Source: Corbicula japonica (taxonomy: Eukaryota; Mollusca; Bivalvia; Venerida; Cyrenidae). Taken from it: 64,000 nucleotides of DNA. Shown piece by piece: positions 11,726 through 23,165 of the stretch (within the stretch, counting starts at the first letter, position 1; each line of letters opens with the position of its first letter). The DNA lies in assembly GCA_038501625.1 (NCBI GenBank), contig JAZAYU010000005.1:1116001-1180000 (forward strand), given 5' to 3'. A model generated the notes under the pieces. That model was not told the DNA's origin, made no database searches, and saw only the letters and a list, made by a program, of their open reading frames with translations. The position numbers were made by a program, and so were the translations under genes.

Positions 11726-13745
11726 GTAAGTAAAACATTTACGTCATCTTATTAGGCAAGAAATATATCTACAATATATTTCACATTCTGTCATTTTACA
11801 TGTCTTTAATTTTAACTGTCTCTTGTCATTAAAGCACCCAATTACAGTAACATCCCTCAGACCACCACGAAATTAAGACTACCGCGAAATTAAGACCACC
11901 TCGATAATAGGCCCACTATTTCAATGTCCCTTTTAACAGATTTGCATTATTTTTACCCATGAATTATAACCATCCACAATTAGGACAACATAATTTTTGT
12001 CTAGTCCCAGAGTTGGACCTTATTGAGGGAGTTAAATGTAGTATCTCTTTATGAATGAAAGCAATACAATAATACGGTATTATTAATATTTCAGAGTTAC
12101 AGCACAGCGCCACCTTCAGTCCACCCATACTATCTGGAACATATGATGGCAGCACAGTCGTACGGAGCAATGTAAGTATTCGTTCTCGATACCACACAAC
12201 AGGGTCGGAGTGAAACATTTCCTGAAAAGGGTTCTTTTGGGGGCAGTATTAGTGTAGTTACATGATTATTTCCATCTTCTCTGGCTACATTCCCTATGAA
12301 AAATAAATATATCAGCCCCAAAAGGGGTTTCGAGTAACTCTACAGAACACCTTCCGCCCCTTGGATCCGCCCCTGAACGTTTGACTTAATATTACATGAC
12401 CTACCTGTTATTATGGAATTTTAATGATTAGTTTACATCGATGATGATAAAACTGAAATTGTTGTAGCCTGTTAATAGTTTTTACTTGAACAATAAGTGT
12501 TTCGTATCAAAAGAGAACCCAATATGAAATTTCACGGTCATAAATTTTGGCAAAAAAAAACATACACACACAGACCAACAAACAATTAACAATTTTCTCT
12601 TGGAGATACATTCCCGCATTAAACAGATATTTGTTTGGGACTGGCTAAGTTTGTTTGAGGTTTAATTAGCACATTTACATAAACGCAAAACTTGCGAAAT
12701 TGGTTAAATGATTAATTTAACACATGCGTGACATAAATATTGAACCTTACTCTCATACTGATTCCGAATAACCTGATTCCGAATAACCCAAAAAAATCTT
12801 TATTTCTGCAGGTACGCTGGTCTTGATGTAAACAGCATCAGAAGGAAGACCACGAATAGGGAGGCGACAGGGCCCTTAAAGTCGTGGCTATACCAACACA
12901 GAAAGAACCCTTATCCGACCAAAGGCGAGAAAATCATGCTGGCCATTATTTCTCAAATGACCTTGACCCAGGTGTCCACGTGGTTTGCCAACGCCAGAAG
13001 GCGGCTTAAGAAAGAATCCAAGATGGAGGACAAAGATGTTGACCTCAGCGACATAGAAGTTGACGGTATGTTTAAATGTTATTTTTAATTCATTTTCAGT
13101 AATATTTTGATCAAGATCAAGTTTTTCTTTACCCTTTTTAATCTTAATTTATAACACCTAGGCGGCGTCCGCGCAACAATGCATTCCGATCACAACCCAT
13201 GGGTATGCACAATCTAACCGAGCGGGCAATATGTTCATATCTGTCGTGTTCGCTTGTTTTCAAAGTTGGTCTTATTTATATTTTTCTATTTTAGCATTTA
13301 TCATAATTTTGTTTTTCTATTTATAGATACAAGCTCCCACAATGACAGTGTTTCCAGTCGTCTTACCGATTCGGATTCTGAACACGGAAACAACAGATCT
13401 GGTCAGTCCAAAAGTGTCCACGATCTATCCGATATTTCGGACGCCGAAGACCAGCCATCACGTGACCAAAACGCAAAATCATGCATGCAAAGACTATTCT
13501 CTCCAGATGGGAGAGCTGACCTTTGTCTGGAAAGAAACTCTTCACCGGAAGTGTTCTCAAACGACAAACTAAGTCCAGCAACAGTTAAACAGCCTATTTC
13601 ATCGGGTGATAAAAAGAATTGCCAAAGTAGTGAATTGCCAAATAATAGGAAATCAGAAACAGAAAATAAAACGGACAACAAAAGCGACAGGACAAATGAA
13701 CCTGCAAGCAAACCAAAAATATGGTCAATTGCCAGCATGTTGTAA
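11477..13745 (+). CDS. Irx: Iroquois-class TALE homeodomain protein (Irx A), 4 coding exons, 332 aa
   Basis: Iroquois transcription factor, a nuclear DNA-binding patterning regulator. Joining 11477-11725, 12095-12171, 12812-13065 and 13327-13745 gives 999 nt, an open frame of 332 codons plus stop; all introns are GT/AG. Residues 18-40 hold the cysteine motif RCCSTG...DPLTG...VCSCQ known from Iroquois N-termini. Residues 119-179 are a TALE homeodomain with the three-residue loop insertion (NPYPTKGEK) and recognition helix [13 protein letters not shown]. Acidic and Ser-rich SDSDSE and SDISDAED stretches follow, and the protein ends on [11 protein letters not shown], the KPKIWS motif of Irx C-terminal regions. 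It is short for an Irx protein. The N-terminal homeodomain arm ([16 protein letters not shown]) departs from the usual RRKNATRE. The ATG at 11477 follows an in-frame TAA and a polypyrimidine-AG at 11473-11474, so the 5'UTR is probably spliced. Orthology to a particular Irx is not resolved. Confidence 0.94.
12095..12171 (+). CDS. Irx: Irx A coding exon 2
   Basis: A 77-nt exon between TTTCAG and GTAAGT, encoding [20 protein letters not shown] and the next few residues. [10 protein letters not shown] matches [10 protein letters not shown] in the equivalent exon of the - strand paralogue. It ends in phase 2. Confidence 0.88.
12198..12375. mobile_element. Family B MITE-like element inside Irx A intron 2
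   Basis: Contains CAGGGTCGGAGTG, TTAGTGTAGTTACATGATTA and CCTTGGATCCGCCCCTGA. It sits in the intron between exon 2 and the homeobox exon, so this family inserts within genes as well as between them. Confidence 0.7.
12812..13065 (+). CDS. Irx: Irx A homeobox exon
   Basis: A 254-nt exon after CTGCAG and before GTATGT. It carries the complete TALE homeodomain and the following acidic DLSDIEVD. It has the same length and the same flanking phases (2 in, 1 out) as the homeobox exon of the paralogue at 52865-53118. Confidence 0.96.
13327..13745 (+). CDS. Irx: Irx A terminal coding exon
   Basis: The exon begins after TTATAG with AT, which completes an Asp codon. It encodes Ser/Asp-rich sequence, [10 protein letters not shown], a C.QRL.SP motif and the final KPKIWS motif, then stop TAA at 13743-13745. 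The paralogue's last exon has [19 protein letters not shown] and RPKIWS in the same order. Confidence 0.93.
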
Positions 13746-13957
13746 AAGCCGAAATAATACTGTGAATATTTCAATATATTGTTATGCCATTAAATTATTT
13801 AAAAATAATTATTCACCTCCGAGCTCGAAAGAGGTCCATCAGCTTACAGTATTCGTGTAAATGTGAACAGATTGTTGATAAATTTGTTAAAGACCTACCT
13901 CTGCAGAATGGCTTCCAGTTGTTTGTTTATTTTGTTGACTATGTTTTTGTTGAAAAT

Positions 13958-13963
13958 AATAAA
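13958..13963 (+). terminator. Candidate poly(A) signal of Irx A
   Basis: A canonical AATAAA lies 213 nt after the stop codon and is followed within about 20 nt by T/GT-rich sequence (TATTTTGTTGTAATTGTT), the usual downstream element arrangement. Cleavage would fall near 13980. Confidence 0.6.
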
Positions 13964-16392
13964 AATGCCTAACTTGATATTTTGTTGTAATTGTTCTAAT
14001 TTAATACAAAAGGTACTGAAATGCAAAATCTAGCTAATATTTTATAAACCAGACATAGTGTTTGGAATATAAATTCCCGATTATCTCAGATAATTGTAAT
14101 GTTACTTCATTCAAAATATCCATACTTGATAAGAAAAACAACGTGCTCTTCTTTGAAAAAAATTGCGTTTAACTTTTGTCCGCATTGTCATGTACTGTGA
14201 CATGTCTTTCTGTTACTCAACCGGAATTCTTCGGCTGTCTCCGCCGGGTTACGACATGCCTCCGACGTATTGAGTGCGCCTAGAAGTATTTGGCATTTAT
14301 ATTTTGATGGGTTTTATCTGTCTATCAAAAACATCTTTTGAAAAAATTGTTCGTTTATTGATCGATAAAATATAATTCATTTTTACTCCTTTGCTTGGAA
14401 AGTGGAACAAACTACTCGTCAAATTTGAAATCTGTGCGCACCGCTCTTTTAGAAAACTACTTCCTGTTAGACGCAGAAGCGAGTTCTGCTTCGACGAATG
14501 CTTTGGATTTTCTGACTGTCTGTTACTACGTGCACTAATGGCGGAAGGCTTGGCCTTTAAAACTTGTTTTGCACTGCAGACTAAAACATAATCTTACTTG
14601 TTCAACAAATATTTCACCGTAGATATGGCAACGGCGTAGAGCATTTGGCGTTCAGACGGCTCCGGGAGATTGGATTGGCCCCAGTAAGAGGCAGACAGGG
14701 TTTATTATTTCCGACGCTGGTCAAATACGTGTAAGATATATGCGTTGATTTTTATGTTAAAGGGAAACAATTAAAACAAAAAGAAGAAGAATATAAAATG
14801 TCTTACGGAACAGGTGTCTCGATTTTACAAAATAAGCTAAACGCGTAAGACTATAAAGAGACGACCTACATTCCCCTAAGCCACCTACACCCTCATCCCT
14901 ATCCCAACCAACCCTCCACACATAAACACACAACCCACCCTTTACCCCTTAACAGACACAAACTCACAATAGTGCGCTTTATGTCCATCCTTTTTTAATT
15001 TAGGCATGCAATGGGAAAATGATTTCGCAAATTTTCCATACCTTTCATTCTACTGTTCGTCGAAGGTAGGCACCTGCGTCCAACTGACTAGAAAATGGCG
15101 TCTGAAGATTATCGGTAGACGAAAAAGGGTTGAAATAGACCAAAGAATGTAGAAAACAACATTTGTTGTTTATAAAAATCGAGCACTTGAGAATATTTCT
15201 CACAAAAACATGTCAAATAGTTTCTAACCGAGACAATCAAACGCTATCAATCATAGTTGTAAATTGCAAAACTTGTGAATTATACATGGATTACGAATAT
15301 CAGTCTTTGATACGAGCTGAAATCCTTTGCACACACGACACGAGATTTGTTTATTTGTCCGCTAATCCTGTTTGCTAACTGAAATTTGATTGTTATTTTA
15401 AACTTTTCTAAAGTTTGTAAAAAGGAACCTCTCAAAACGGGGCTTTTCCATTAACGCGCCTAATCTCCGCGCAAGAATACATCTTCACAAAAGTTAGTAC
15501 GTGCTAAGACAAAAACACGGCTGTGTCGTCTGCAAATAAATGAATATCCCCTGTCATAACCGTAAAGCGTTGACATATGGGTTTGTATCTTTTAAGATTT
15601 TAGTTGTTTCGTTTGTGGTCGAATTTTGTAAATTTGCCACTTGAAAAAGGATAGTGAGGAACAGTGTGTGAAAAATGTAGGACTACCCGCTCCACGCTGG
15701 GCAAACTATTTTGTTATCAATATGCTTGTATATTTTGCAAATCACTTGAAAGCAATTACAGGTATTTCACACCAAGCGAGAAAGATAATAAATTGTTAAC
15801 AAGATAAATAAGAACCATTGATTCCAGCATTTGGCGCCATTTTGAATATATGTCGTCTGCTAAACTTTGTCACATTACATTAGCAAAAATATACATCAAA
15901 TAAGGGTAAGAGGTGCTGAGGACAAATATCCCTTGGTTGCCAAGAGCACAACTGGTTTATTTGGTTGCACTGAATGCTAAAATTCAAGACATAGCTGGAA
16001 TTTTGCAATATTCTTAAGAAATGACTTGACAAAAACGTGAAAATATATTTAAACTTACAAAATAATGTAATTAGTGAGTTGTAACACTTCAGGACTTCAA
16101 AATGAAAAGGTAAAAATCTACATGAGTCATGCTCCTGCAAACATGGGCTTGTATATTTTGGCGTTAAGTGCAAGACCGCAGCGGAAGAAAAATGGGTGTA
16201 CCTACTTTTTAGAATTCAGACATGCATTTTTTCATTTACTTTATTTCTCGAACTTTCGATTATTATGTGCTTTTTGCAATGAAAAACAACATTAGCACAA
16301 GTTTCTGATGACCTTTATGTATAAATAAAATTTAAAAATATTATATAAAAAACAAATTTTTGCCAATTCAACTGAGTACATCATCTTAAATC

Positions 16393-16530
16393 GAATTGGC
16401 ACCCAGATGCCAATTGCCAGTTGCGAGTTTAAAAATTTGTTTGAATTGGCAGCTTAAGTGTGAAGTTAGCTGCCAGTTGCCATTTGCCAATTGAATCGGC
16501 AACTGGCAACTGGCAGCTAACTTCACACAC
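16393..16530. repeat. Inverted repeat with 25-bp perfect arms
   Basis: 16458-16482 is the exact reverse complement of 16504-16528 (arms read GTGTGAAGTTAGCTGCCAGT plus TGCCA) with a 21-bp loop. Weaker related words (TGCCAATTGCCAGTTGCGAG) lie just upstream at 16410-16430. Confidence 0.85.
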
Positions 16531-17734
16531 ATCTGCCCAAAAAGGAGGTTTCAGCAAAGCCTATTGAACCACGACTGGATCCGACCTGTGGGGTTTTCTC
16601 TTTCGCTGCCCCGTGGGGGTTTTCTACTTTCGAGAAACATACAATAATGTTTGTTTATTCTGTGCACGTCATTTACTTGCCATTTAATTTCCCTAAGCTC
16701 TGCTTTGCAATTTAGATGGTCTCCCTCAATTGTCCCTCTAACAATTTCGTATTATTTCATTAAACACCAGAAATAGGAAAGGTTGACCACTGTTGATTTA
16801 TACAGCCAAACCGTCATGTGGCAAACATGCGAGAGTTGTTAATTGCACTTGATCGCAAACGTACCATCAATGAAGATTATGACTGACTTCTGTTTATTTC
16901 AGCATGGCCGTGCTTCATTTGCCAATTGTATATAATCACATTTACTCTAAGCTGCGTAAAGAAGACACCCCATCCATCATATTTATACACTTACTGACAA
17001 ACTCTCTTTAATAGAATTAACTCTTTATCCATTTTTGATGGAGTAATGTTTTCAATTTGTTCACTCGCCGTATTAGGTATTCATATATTTGTTGAGTTTT
17101 TGTCGCGCATTTGGATAAGGTAATCCGGTCCCCGTGGGAGTCCGGCGCCAGTCAGGTTTTTAGATAGTTGTAGATTTGTCTATAACGCGACATCAACTCA
17201 AAATGCGTAACCCTGTGTAAAAAGTCCTATTACAGAAGTATAGTAAGATTAGTTTGCGGTAACATATTAATCATGTTCTTTTTTATGAATGATGCCGATC
17301 TTTAACGTAAATATTTAGAAGTACGTTAATAGGATGTAATAGAGTTTGAATAGTAATTTAGATTTTATAAGATCAAGCGCTGTTTATCGTGATCGGTATT
17401 TTTACTTAAGGTCATCGGGCAAAATTTGAATATTTACACAAAAAGAAAAAGACATCTAATTGGAATATGCATTTATTAACAAGGAATTGCGCATATGCGC
17501 TATTGAAATTCAAAGAGGCCGACAGACCAAGCATTTTATCGACAGGGCGTCTTTAATGCACTCTACTCGCATAAGATGAAATGCTGGAAACTTCCCATTC
17601 AGTCAATAAATTTGGTTTATTTTGTGTATTTATAATTCTGATTACTGTGTCAGTTAAACCGGTTCTGCGCAAGCTGATGACAGTTCGTTTTATCTGGTAT
17701 GCCAAAAGACTTATCTGTACGGTAGTCAGCTCCC

Positions 17735-17775
17735 GTCCCCCCCCCCCCCAACACACACACACACTCACCACACCC
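17735..17775. repeat. Poly-C followed by CA-rich tract
   Basis: A C10-type run, then ACACACACACACTCACCACA. Confidence 0.85.
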
Positions 17776-19871
17776 ACACCGCAAAGAAAAATTGAAGAGA
17801 CTGAACTAATGTCGAACGAAAACAGCAAACCAAGTATCAAAATATTAGTTTTGTATTCTGGCAATAGTACGTCAAAATACTTGTAATTAATAGAATGGAT
17901 CAAAATTACTTAAGATTATATATTAAGTAAGGAAACATAAATTTTTGTTAACAGAGACTATACCCTCTACTGAAAAGTTTGAGACTTTTATTTTTTCCAT
18001 AACTTAATAAAATGCCTGTTATTTTCAAACGGATGTAAGGGATTTTATAATTATTATGTAAAAAGAAGGGGAAATGATGTATCTTTTTTATAATCCAAGT
18101 TTGAAGTGTATACTCAAAATGTACGACGAGAAATAAAATGATCGGTGTAGTTAGAACATTGGTTAAATGTATACCGTTGGAAAGTGCACGTGGCATCCTA
18201 TCTTTCATTTCTTTATGCCATCTTAATTAAAAGAACGTAACATGTAACAAGGCTAGCGCTTCGACAAAAATTAACAAAGAACTCAAAGATATCTACTTCC
18301 AACATGTTATAGCCATTTTTTATTTATCAACATTTATCATTTAGAAGTTCACACCTTGTCAATGTCAGTTATTAAAATCCCTGTCCATATTTCATATCCA
18401 AAAAGATTTTTAAAAAAAAGAACTGAAAAGAAAGAAATATTAACGAAATTGTCACAAGTGCAAATTTAAAATAATTTACATAAATCTGCAATAAATCAAG
18501 ACAGGATTATTGGCTCTTAAATGATAATTTAAAGCAGCTGTCTCATACGGATTGTGAAACATATAACATTTAACATATTTAGATGTGAAAGGGGGAATTC
18601 GGTATCTTATGTGTTTAACTATTCATCTTTAAAGCAGCATTACTTCAATTTAACCCGCTCTTGTATGAAATATTACAATTATTTAGAACTATAGGCACAA
18701 ATTTGCAGCATTAGTTCGGGCTAATAAAATTTTAAAGTTTACTAAAATAAATTTGGTCCGCGCGACTAAAAGCGAAAGTAGGATTTCTAAAACGTCACAG
18801 AAATCGAGATCGCGCATGAAGTGGTCTCTTCGTCGGTGCTAAATATAGCTCCATTATATTTAGCTTCTTAAAAGTTCGTTAACGATAATTTAACAATATC
18901 ATTGAAAATCCCGTCTATAAGAAACAATTCGATCGGACTTTTTGTGTTTTGTTAGAGAGTTTATATATTAGAGTCTATATGGACAAATATGATTTTTCAA
19001 TAGTATATTCTTACTTAAGTTTAGGGCTGGGACTTTAAATACATCCAAAGCCTTTGTTGTGCCGCACATATATGGTGTGATTTTTTTTTAATTTCAACGT
19101 ACAAATGAAGTCCCTCACTTAAAATTTAAGTCTATTTTTTCTCTTCGTTTGCATTATTCAGTTTAAGTGTTATTGTATTCTTTGTCTTAAGTAAGAAATC
19201 AAGAAATCATGTCTTCTTTAATAAAAAAAAATATCAATTAAATACACTAAATAACTTATACGAAACTTACCAATATACCAACCCACTAAAGCAGACTTGC
19301 CAAGGTAACTCACAAAGCGTAAGTTTAGTGTTTCAAGGAATTGACAAAAATAAGTATAAAATCTCGAAAGAATTACTCACATCTCGAGCACAGGTGTCCG
19401 TATCATTGTTAAAAAATAAAATTCCAATAAAGAAAAAAATGTTTTTGTTTTTTGATATATATAAATGAAGGTCCCCATCAAGCGGGTCCCATACACTGAC
19501 AGTGACCTCAAAGAACTGAAAAAATTTGTCATTTATACTAACAAATCTAGCTTAAACAATGGAGCAATAGATGAGTCTTTCATTGTGCTAACATGTCGTG
19601 AAAACCGATTGGAATTTCCTCAAACCGATTTTTGCTAGAGCTTTTCATATCGGCTAAAACATTGCCAAACGTTTTAGTCGGCATCGATGAGGTGATCGCA
19701 AAAAGCCATTTTGGTTACGGCATTACCTAGTGTCTATCCGCTGCTATGAAATATTCACACGGCGCATACATGAAATACATAGTTTTGAATCATTATCTAC
19801 CAGTAACTTGTACCTTTTCTCGATCTAACGCTAAAATCTTCGTTGTTTTTGTTTGCGTCGTCTCAAATATT

Positions 19872-20068
19872 TACTTTGACAGCCATGATGCTTCCGAATG
19901 GCTTCGGTCAGTTTACGGAAATCGCCGATCTCAAATTTTGCAACGATTTCTTCGATTGGCTGGTAGTCTAAAACGCCAGCCAATCGGAAAAAACAATTGC
20001 ATAAAATGACATCGTCGTATTCCGTAAACTGACCGAAGTCATTCGGAAGCATCATGGCTGTCAAAGTA
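19872..20068. repeat. Nested inverted repeat, 49-bp arms
   Basis: 19872-19920 and 20020-20068 are reverse complements with one mismatch. The 99-bp spacer holds a second inverted pair, CGATTGGCTGG at 19953-19963 and CCAGCCAATCG at 19976-19986. It is followed directly by a TGTA microsatellite. Open frames on both strands here are by-products of the symmetry. Confidence 0.85.
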
Positions 20069-20106
20069 TGTGTATGTATGTATGTATGAATGTATGTATA
20101 TATGTA
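20064..20106. repeat. TGTA microsatellite
   Basis: Imperfect TATG units abutting the right arm of the 49-bp inverted repeat. Confidence 0.85.
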
Positions 20107-20315
20107 TAATAAATGTCTCTTGTTTATGTACGATGTAGTTACTTAGAAAATTGTGAAATAAACTTGTTGAAATATGTCCGAATCACCTTGCTCAAAATGA
20201 ACACAAATTACAGGGGAATCATTATATTTCCCGCGAGTTTAAAGGGTAAATGCGCGAATTTAAACCCCAACGAAAGCACACCATGTAATATTATTGCTTA
20301 ATAGAAATATGGGTT

Positions 20316-20600
20316 CGAAGTGAGGTTCAGTGAGGTTCCTCAAACCCCTTTTTGGAGCATTAATATTTAATTTTCAAGGGGACTCTGGCCGGAAAATTGG
20401 AATTATCATGTAACTACCATAAGAATGCCCCAAAACGAACCCTGGAAATCTTGCGTCAGACCACATTTATAATTTGCTGAAACGGTAGCTTTAACATTAT
20501 TCAGTTACACTTTGTGAAACCTACGAATCAACGAATCAGTTAACTACCCTAAAGATGCCCAAAACGAACCCCTTTTCTGGAAATCTTGCTTCCCACCATT
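20316..20600. mobile_element. Family B element plus a second, partial copy in tandem
   Basis: The first copy (about 20316-20465) has GGTTCCTCAAACCCCTTTTT and CATGTAACTACCATAAGAAT and ends at CTTGCGTCAGACC. A partial second copy (about 20530-20600) repeats AACTACCCTAAAGATGCCC and TTTTCTGGAAATCTTGCTTC. A shared unit, TTGCTGAAACGGTAGCTTTAAC / TTGTTGAAACAGTCGCTTTAAC, follows each, so a ~120-bp tandem duplication includes flanking DNA. Confidence 0.7.
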
Positions 20601-20949
20601 TGTGAATATTGTTGAAACAGTCGCTTTAACATCATCCAGCTACAGGATGGTGGGTGGGGTGTAATTTCACACTTTGTGTCTAACATTCAAGATCCTTGTT
20701 AGATATAATCAGTTTAATGACAACGAATAACCAAAATATCTCATCTGATAAATTTAAATTATACTTTATACATAAAATAACAAGTGTGATATCATTTTTC
20801 TGGCAATAAAGTAAGTGGATATTGTTCGCCTTTAACTATTTTATTTGTCGCGAACAAGTTCCGACACATAAAGCCTAATATTTCTTTAATTTATAGATCT
20901 ATACCGCGCGAAATTAACCCTTTGCTCATTATACATGTATAAGTATAGG

Positions 20950-21155
20950 GGCTTTATCGCATAGGTGAACAATGTAGATCCAGATCAGCCAGCACATCAG
21001 TCGGATTAGAGTGTACAATGTTTGCTTCTTGGTCAGAAATAACCTAATTTACAAAAAAAACTGTGTAGATCCTGCTCAGAAAACACGGATGAGCCGGCTG
21101 ATCTGGATCTACACTGTTCGCACATGGATGGCAGCCATATCCACCGAGTAAAGGG
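20950..21155. mobile_element. Family A fold-back element, copy 1
   Basis: The two arms carry TGTAGATCCAGATCAGCC and GGCTGATCTGGATCTACA as inverted repeats. Between them lie TCAGAAATAACCTAA and a second inner inverted pair around GTAGATCCTG. No coding capacity; seven copies in the window. Confidence 0.8.
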
Positions 21156-21339
21156 TTAAATGATTCGCGAACTAGGGACCTATAGTCGAGGCATTTATTT
21201 AGGTAAAATGTCTGAACCTAAAGGTAGTGTGTTTATTTCATGAAGAAATGGCCGAATTATCTAACTAAAAAATAATTGAAAAACATACAGAAGAGTGAAA
21301 ACAATCCAAAATATATTGTCCTTAATCTGTATACGCATT

Positions 21340-21910
21340 GAACATGTTTATTGGATTTTATTTTTACGCATTCCTTAACTTTATTGGATTTTTTATATAT
21401 TTTTACATACGTATTGCTCATGCTTTTTTGTCGTTTTATATAATAAAAGAGTATAAACACGTTTATTGGGAATTATTTAAATGTTTTATTGGATTTATTT
21501 TAAATTCGTTGCTCGTATTTATTGGACTAATGCTATGTTTACTGGCTTTTATATGTATTTGTTGTAAACGTTCATTGGAAATCGTTTACATGTTGTTGTT
21601 TTTTTCTATGAAATCGTTGCTCGTGTAAATCGGACTCATGCTTATGTTTATTGGATTTTATAAAATATATTCATTGCTCAAGAATACTGAATGTGTTTAC
21701 ATACCTTGTTCGATTTTATATAAAATAATTTTTCATGTTCATGGGACTTAATGCTCAGGTTGATTGAATATTGCAAAATATATTCATTATTGAAGTTTTT
21801 TGAATTTGTATATATACTTGGATAATCAAATTAAAATTGGTGTTTATATCAATCGGCAACAATGGTCATGTTTATTGGATTGTTACTGGATGTTTATTGG
21901 ATTTTTAAAT
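21340..21910. repeat. AT-rich degenerate array with TTTATTGGATT words
   Basis: GTTTATTGGATTTTAT-type words and TTGCTCATG/TTGCTCGT words alternate about ten times over 570 bp. The open frame at 21338-21628 is Phe/Ile/Leu-rich because of this composition. Confidence 0.6.
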
Positions 21911-21954
21911 GTATGAATCAGGGCAAAGTTTTGAAATTTCTTCTTTGATTACAA

Positions 21955-22105
21955 TGGACGAAAAGGGAACTTTGAAAGCTATCGAACACGACAAATATGA
22001 AAATATTGCAGGTTCGGCTGCTTGAACCTGTTCATGGACAGTAATGAAAATGCATTTTACTGCCTTCGCCGCCTAGCCCCGGTTTGAGCGCAACTCAATA
22101 TTTAT
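21955..22105. mobile_element. Dispersed repeat, copy at 22.0 kb
   Basis: Has AAAGGGAACTTTGAAAGCTA, CGAACACGACAAATATGAAA, TTCATGGACAGTAATGAAAA and GCCTTCGCCGCCTAGCCCC, the same order as at 2.45 kb. Confidence 0.65.
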
Positions 22106-22737
22106 ACCAATAAACAATAAACAGTCCTTTTTAAGTTGCTTGCAGGATAACCGTTACTTTTCTTAGACTAAGGAACTTAACTGGATGTTACTAACAAAAT
22201 CCAAATGATGGATAAAACAGTAAATCTTTATGTTATTGACTCTGTGGCTAGTTTTCAATTTGCATTATAGTCTTGAGATGGTGAATGCAAATGTCATACG
22301 CCCATGAACTAATGATGAGCAATGTAGTTTTGTGGGGTTTATATTATTAAAATCTCCGTGTGTTCCAAACTCTACACTTTTTATTTAATTGCACAAATAA
22401 ATTCGCAACTGTAACGGGTCAAAATGTTAACATACCCAAAAGAAATTATAAAACATCAAATTTATTTCAGATGTTTGTATAAAAGACAGTCAGTATCATA
22501 TTCTATCAACGTATACGTTTAAATCTGATTGCATCTCGCCAATAAATTTAGGATTAGATAATACAAAGGAATTTTACAATGGGTTTTGGATATACTATAC
22601 TTGTGAAACACGCTTCTTTGTTGTGATATGCTAATTAGAAATTATCGTACTGTAAATAAGCTGGCATTAATTGTACCATAATTCGTATATGCAACATTCG
22701 GATACCGCACGTCTACTAGTACCCCATATGGCAGATT

Positions 22738-23165
22738 TCAATTAAAGCTGCCTATTCGCAGTTCAGGGTGGTATATTTAAATGTTTCATAAGTGGTTATT
22801 ATTAATTTTAATTCTATGCAATGCCTATAAAAAGTGACATATACATATCAGGAATGGCCACATCCAGCAGACAAAGCCTCCCCACACAGCCAAAAAATAG
22901 AGAGAAAAAGAGAGCATGGTATTACAACAATCAGTTTCAATATGGACGCCACAAACAATTAACGAAAATGAGAACCCGAGGGGTTACCGCCTTTGAACGG
23001 TTTGTGGCAAAAAAAGGAATGAAAAGAAGCGAATTTCGCCGAAATGTAGGACTAACCAGCACATTTCTGGACCTGTTGTGAGTGAATTTCGTCTCTTCGT
23101 CTGTATGTTGTGAACAATATCGTCTTAAAAAACAGTCTCTCGTACGATGATTTTGTAAAAGCATT
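22738..23165. mobile_element. Dispersed element with GCGAATTTCGCCGAAAT segment
   Basis: Starts with AATTAAAGCTGCCTATTCGC, includes GGAATGGCCACATCCAGCAG and ends past GAAGCGAATTTCGCCGAAAT. The end segments recur at 60.42-60.80 kb (TTTAAAGCTACCTATTCACA; GAGCGAATTTCGCCGAAATT) and the last part, degraded, at about 54.97-55.10 kb. The GGAATGGCCACATC segment recurs at 27.81-27.97 kb. Confidence 0.55.

Noticed and set aside
13342..13774. Alternative frames on both strands across the last exon of Irx A
   Set aside because: Shadow frames of the real Irx A exon, which is fixed by the paralogue and the KPKIWS ending.
19746..20064. Overlapping open frames on both strands
   Set aside because: The two frames are mirror products of the 49-bp inverted repeat.
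22821..23164. Open frames on both strands with basic residues (KKRAWYYNN...)
   Set aside because: They fall inside a dispersed repeat with relatives at 27.8 and 33.2 kb and stops in those copies.
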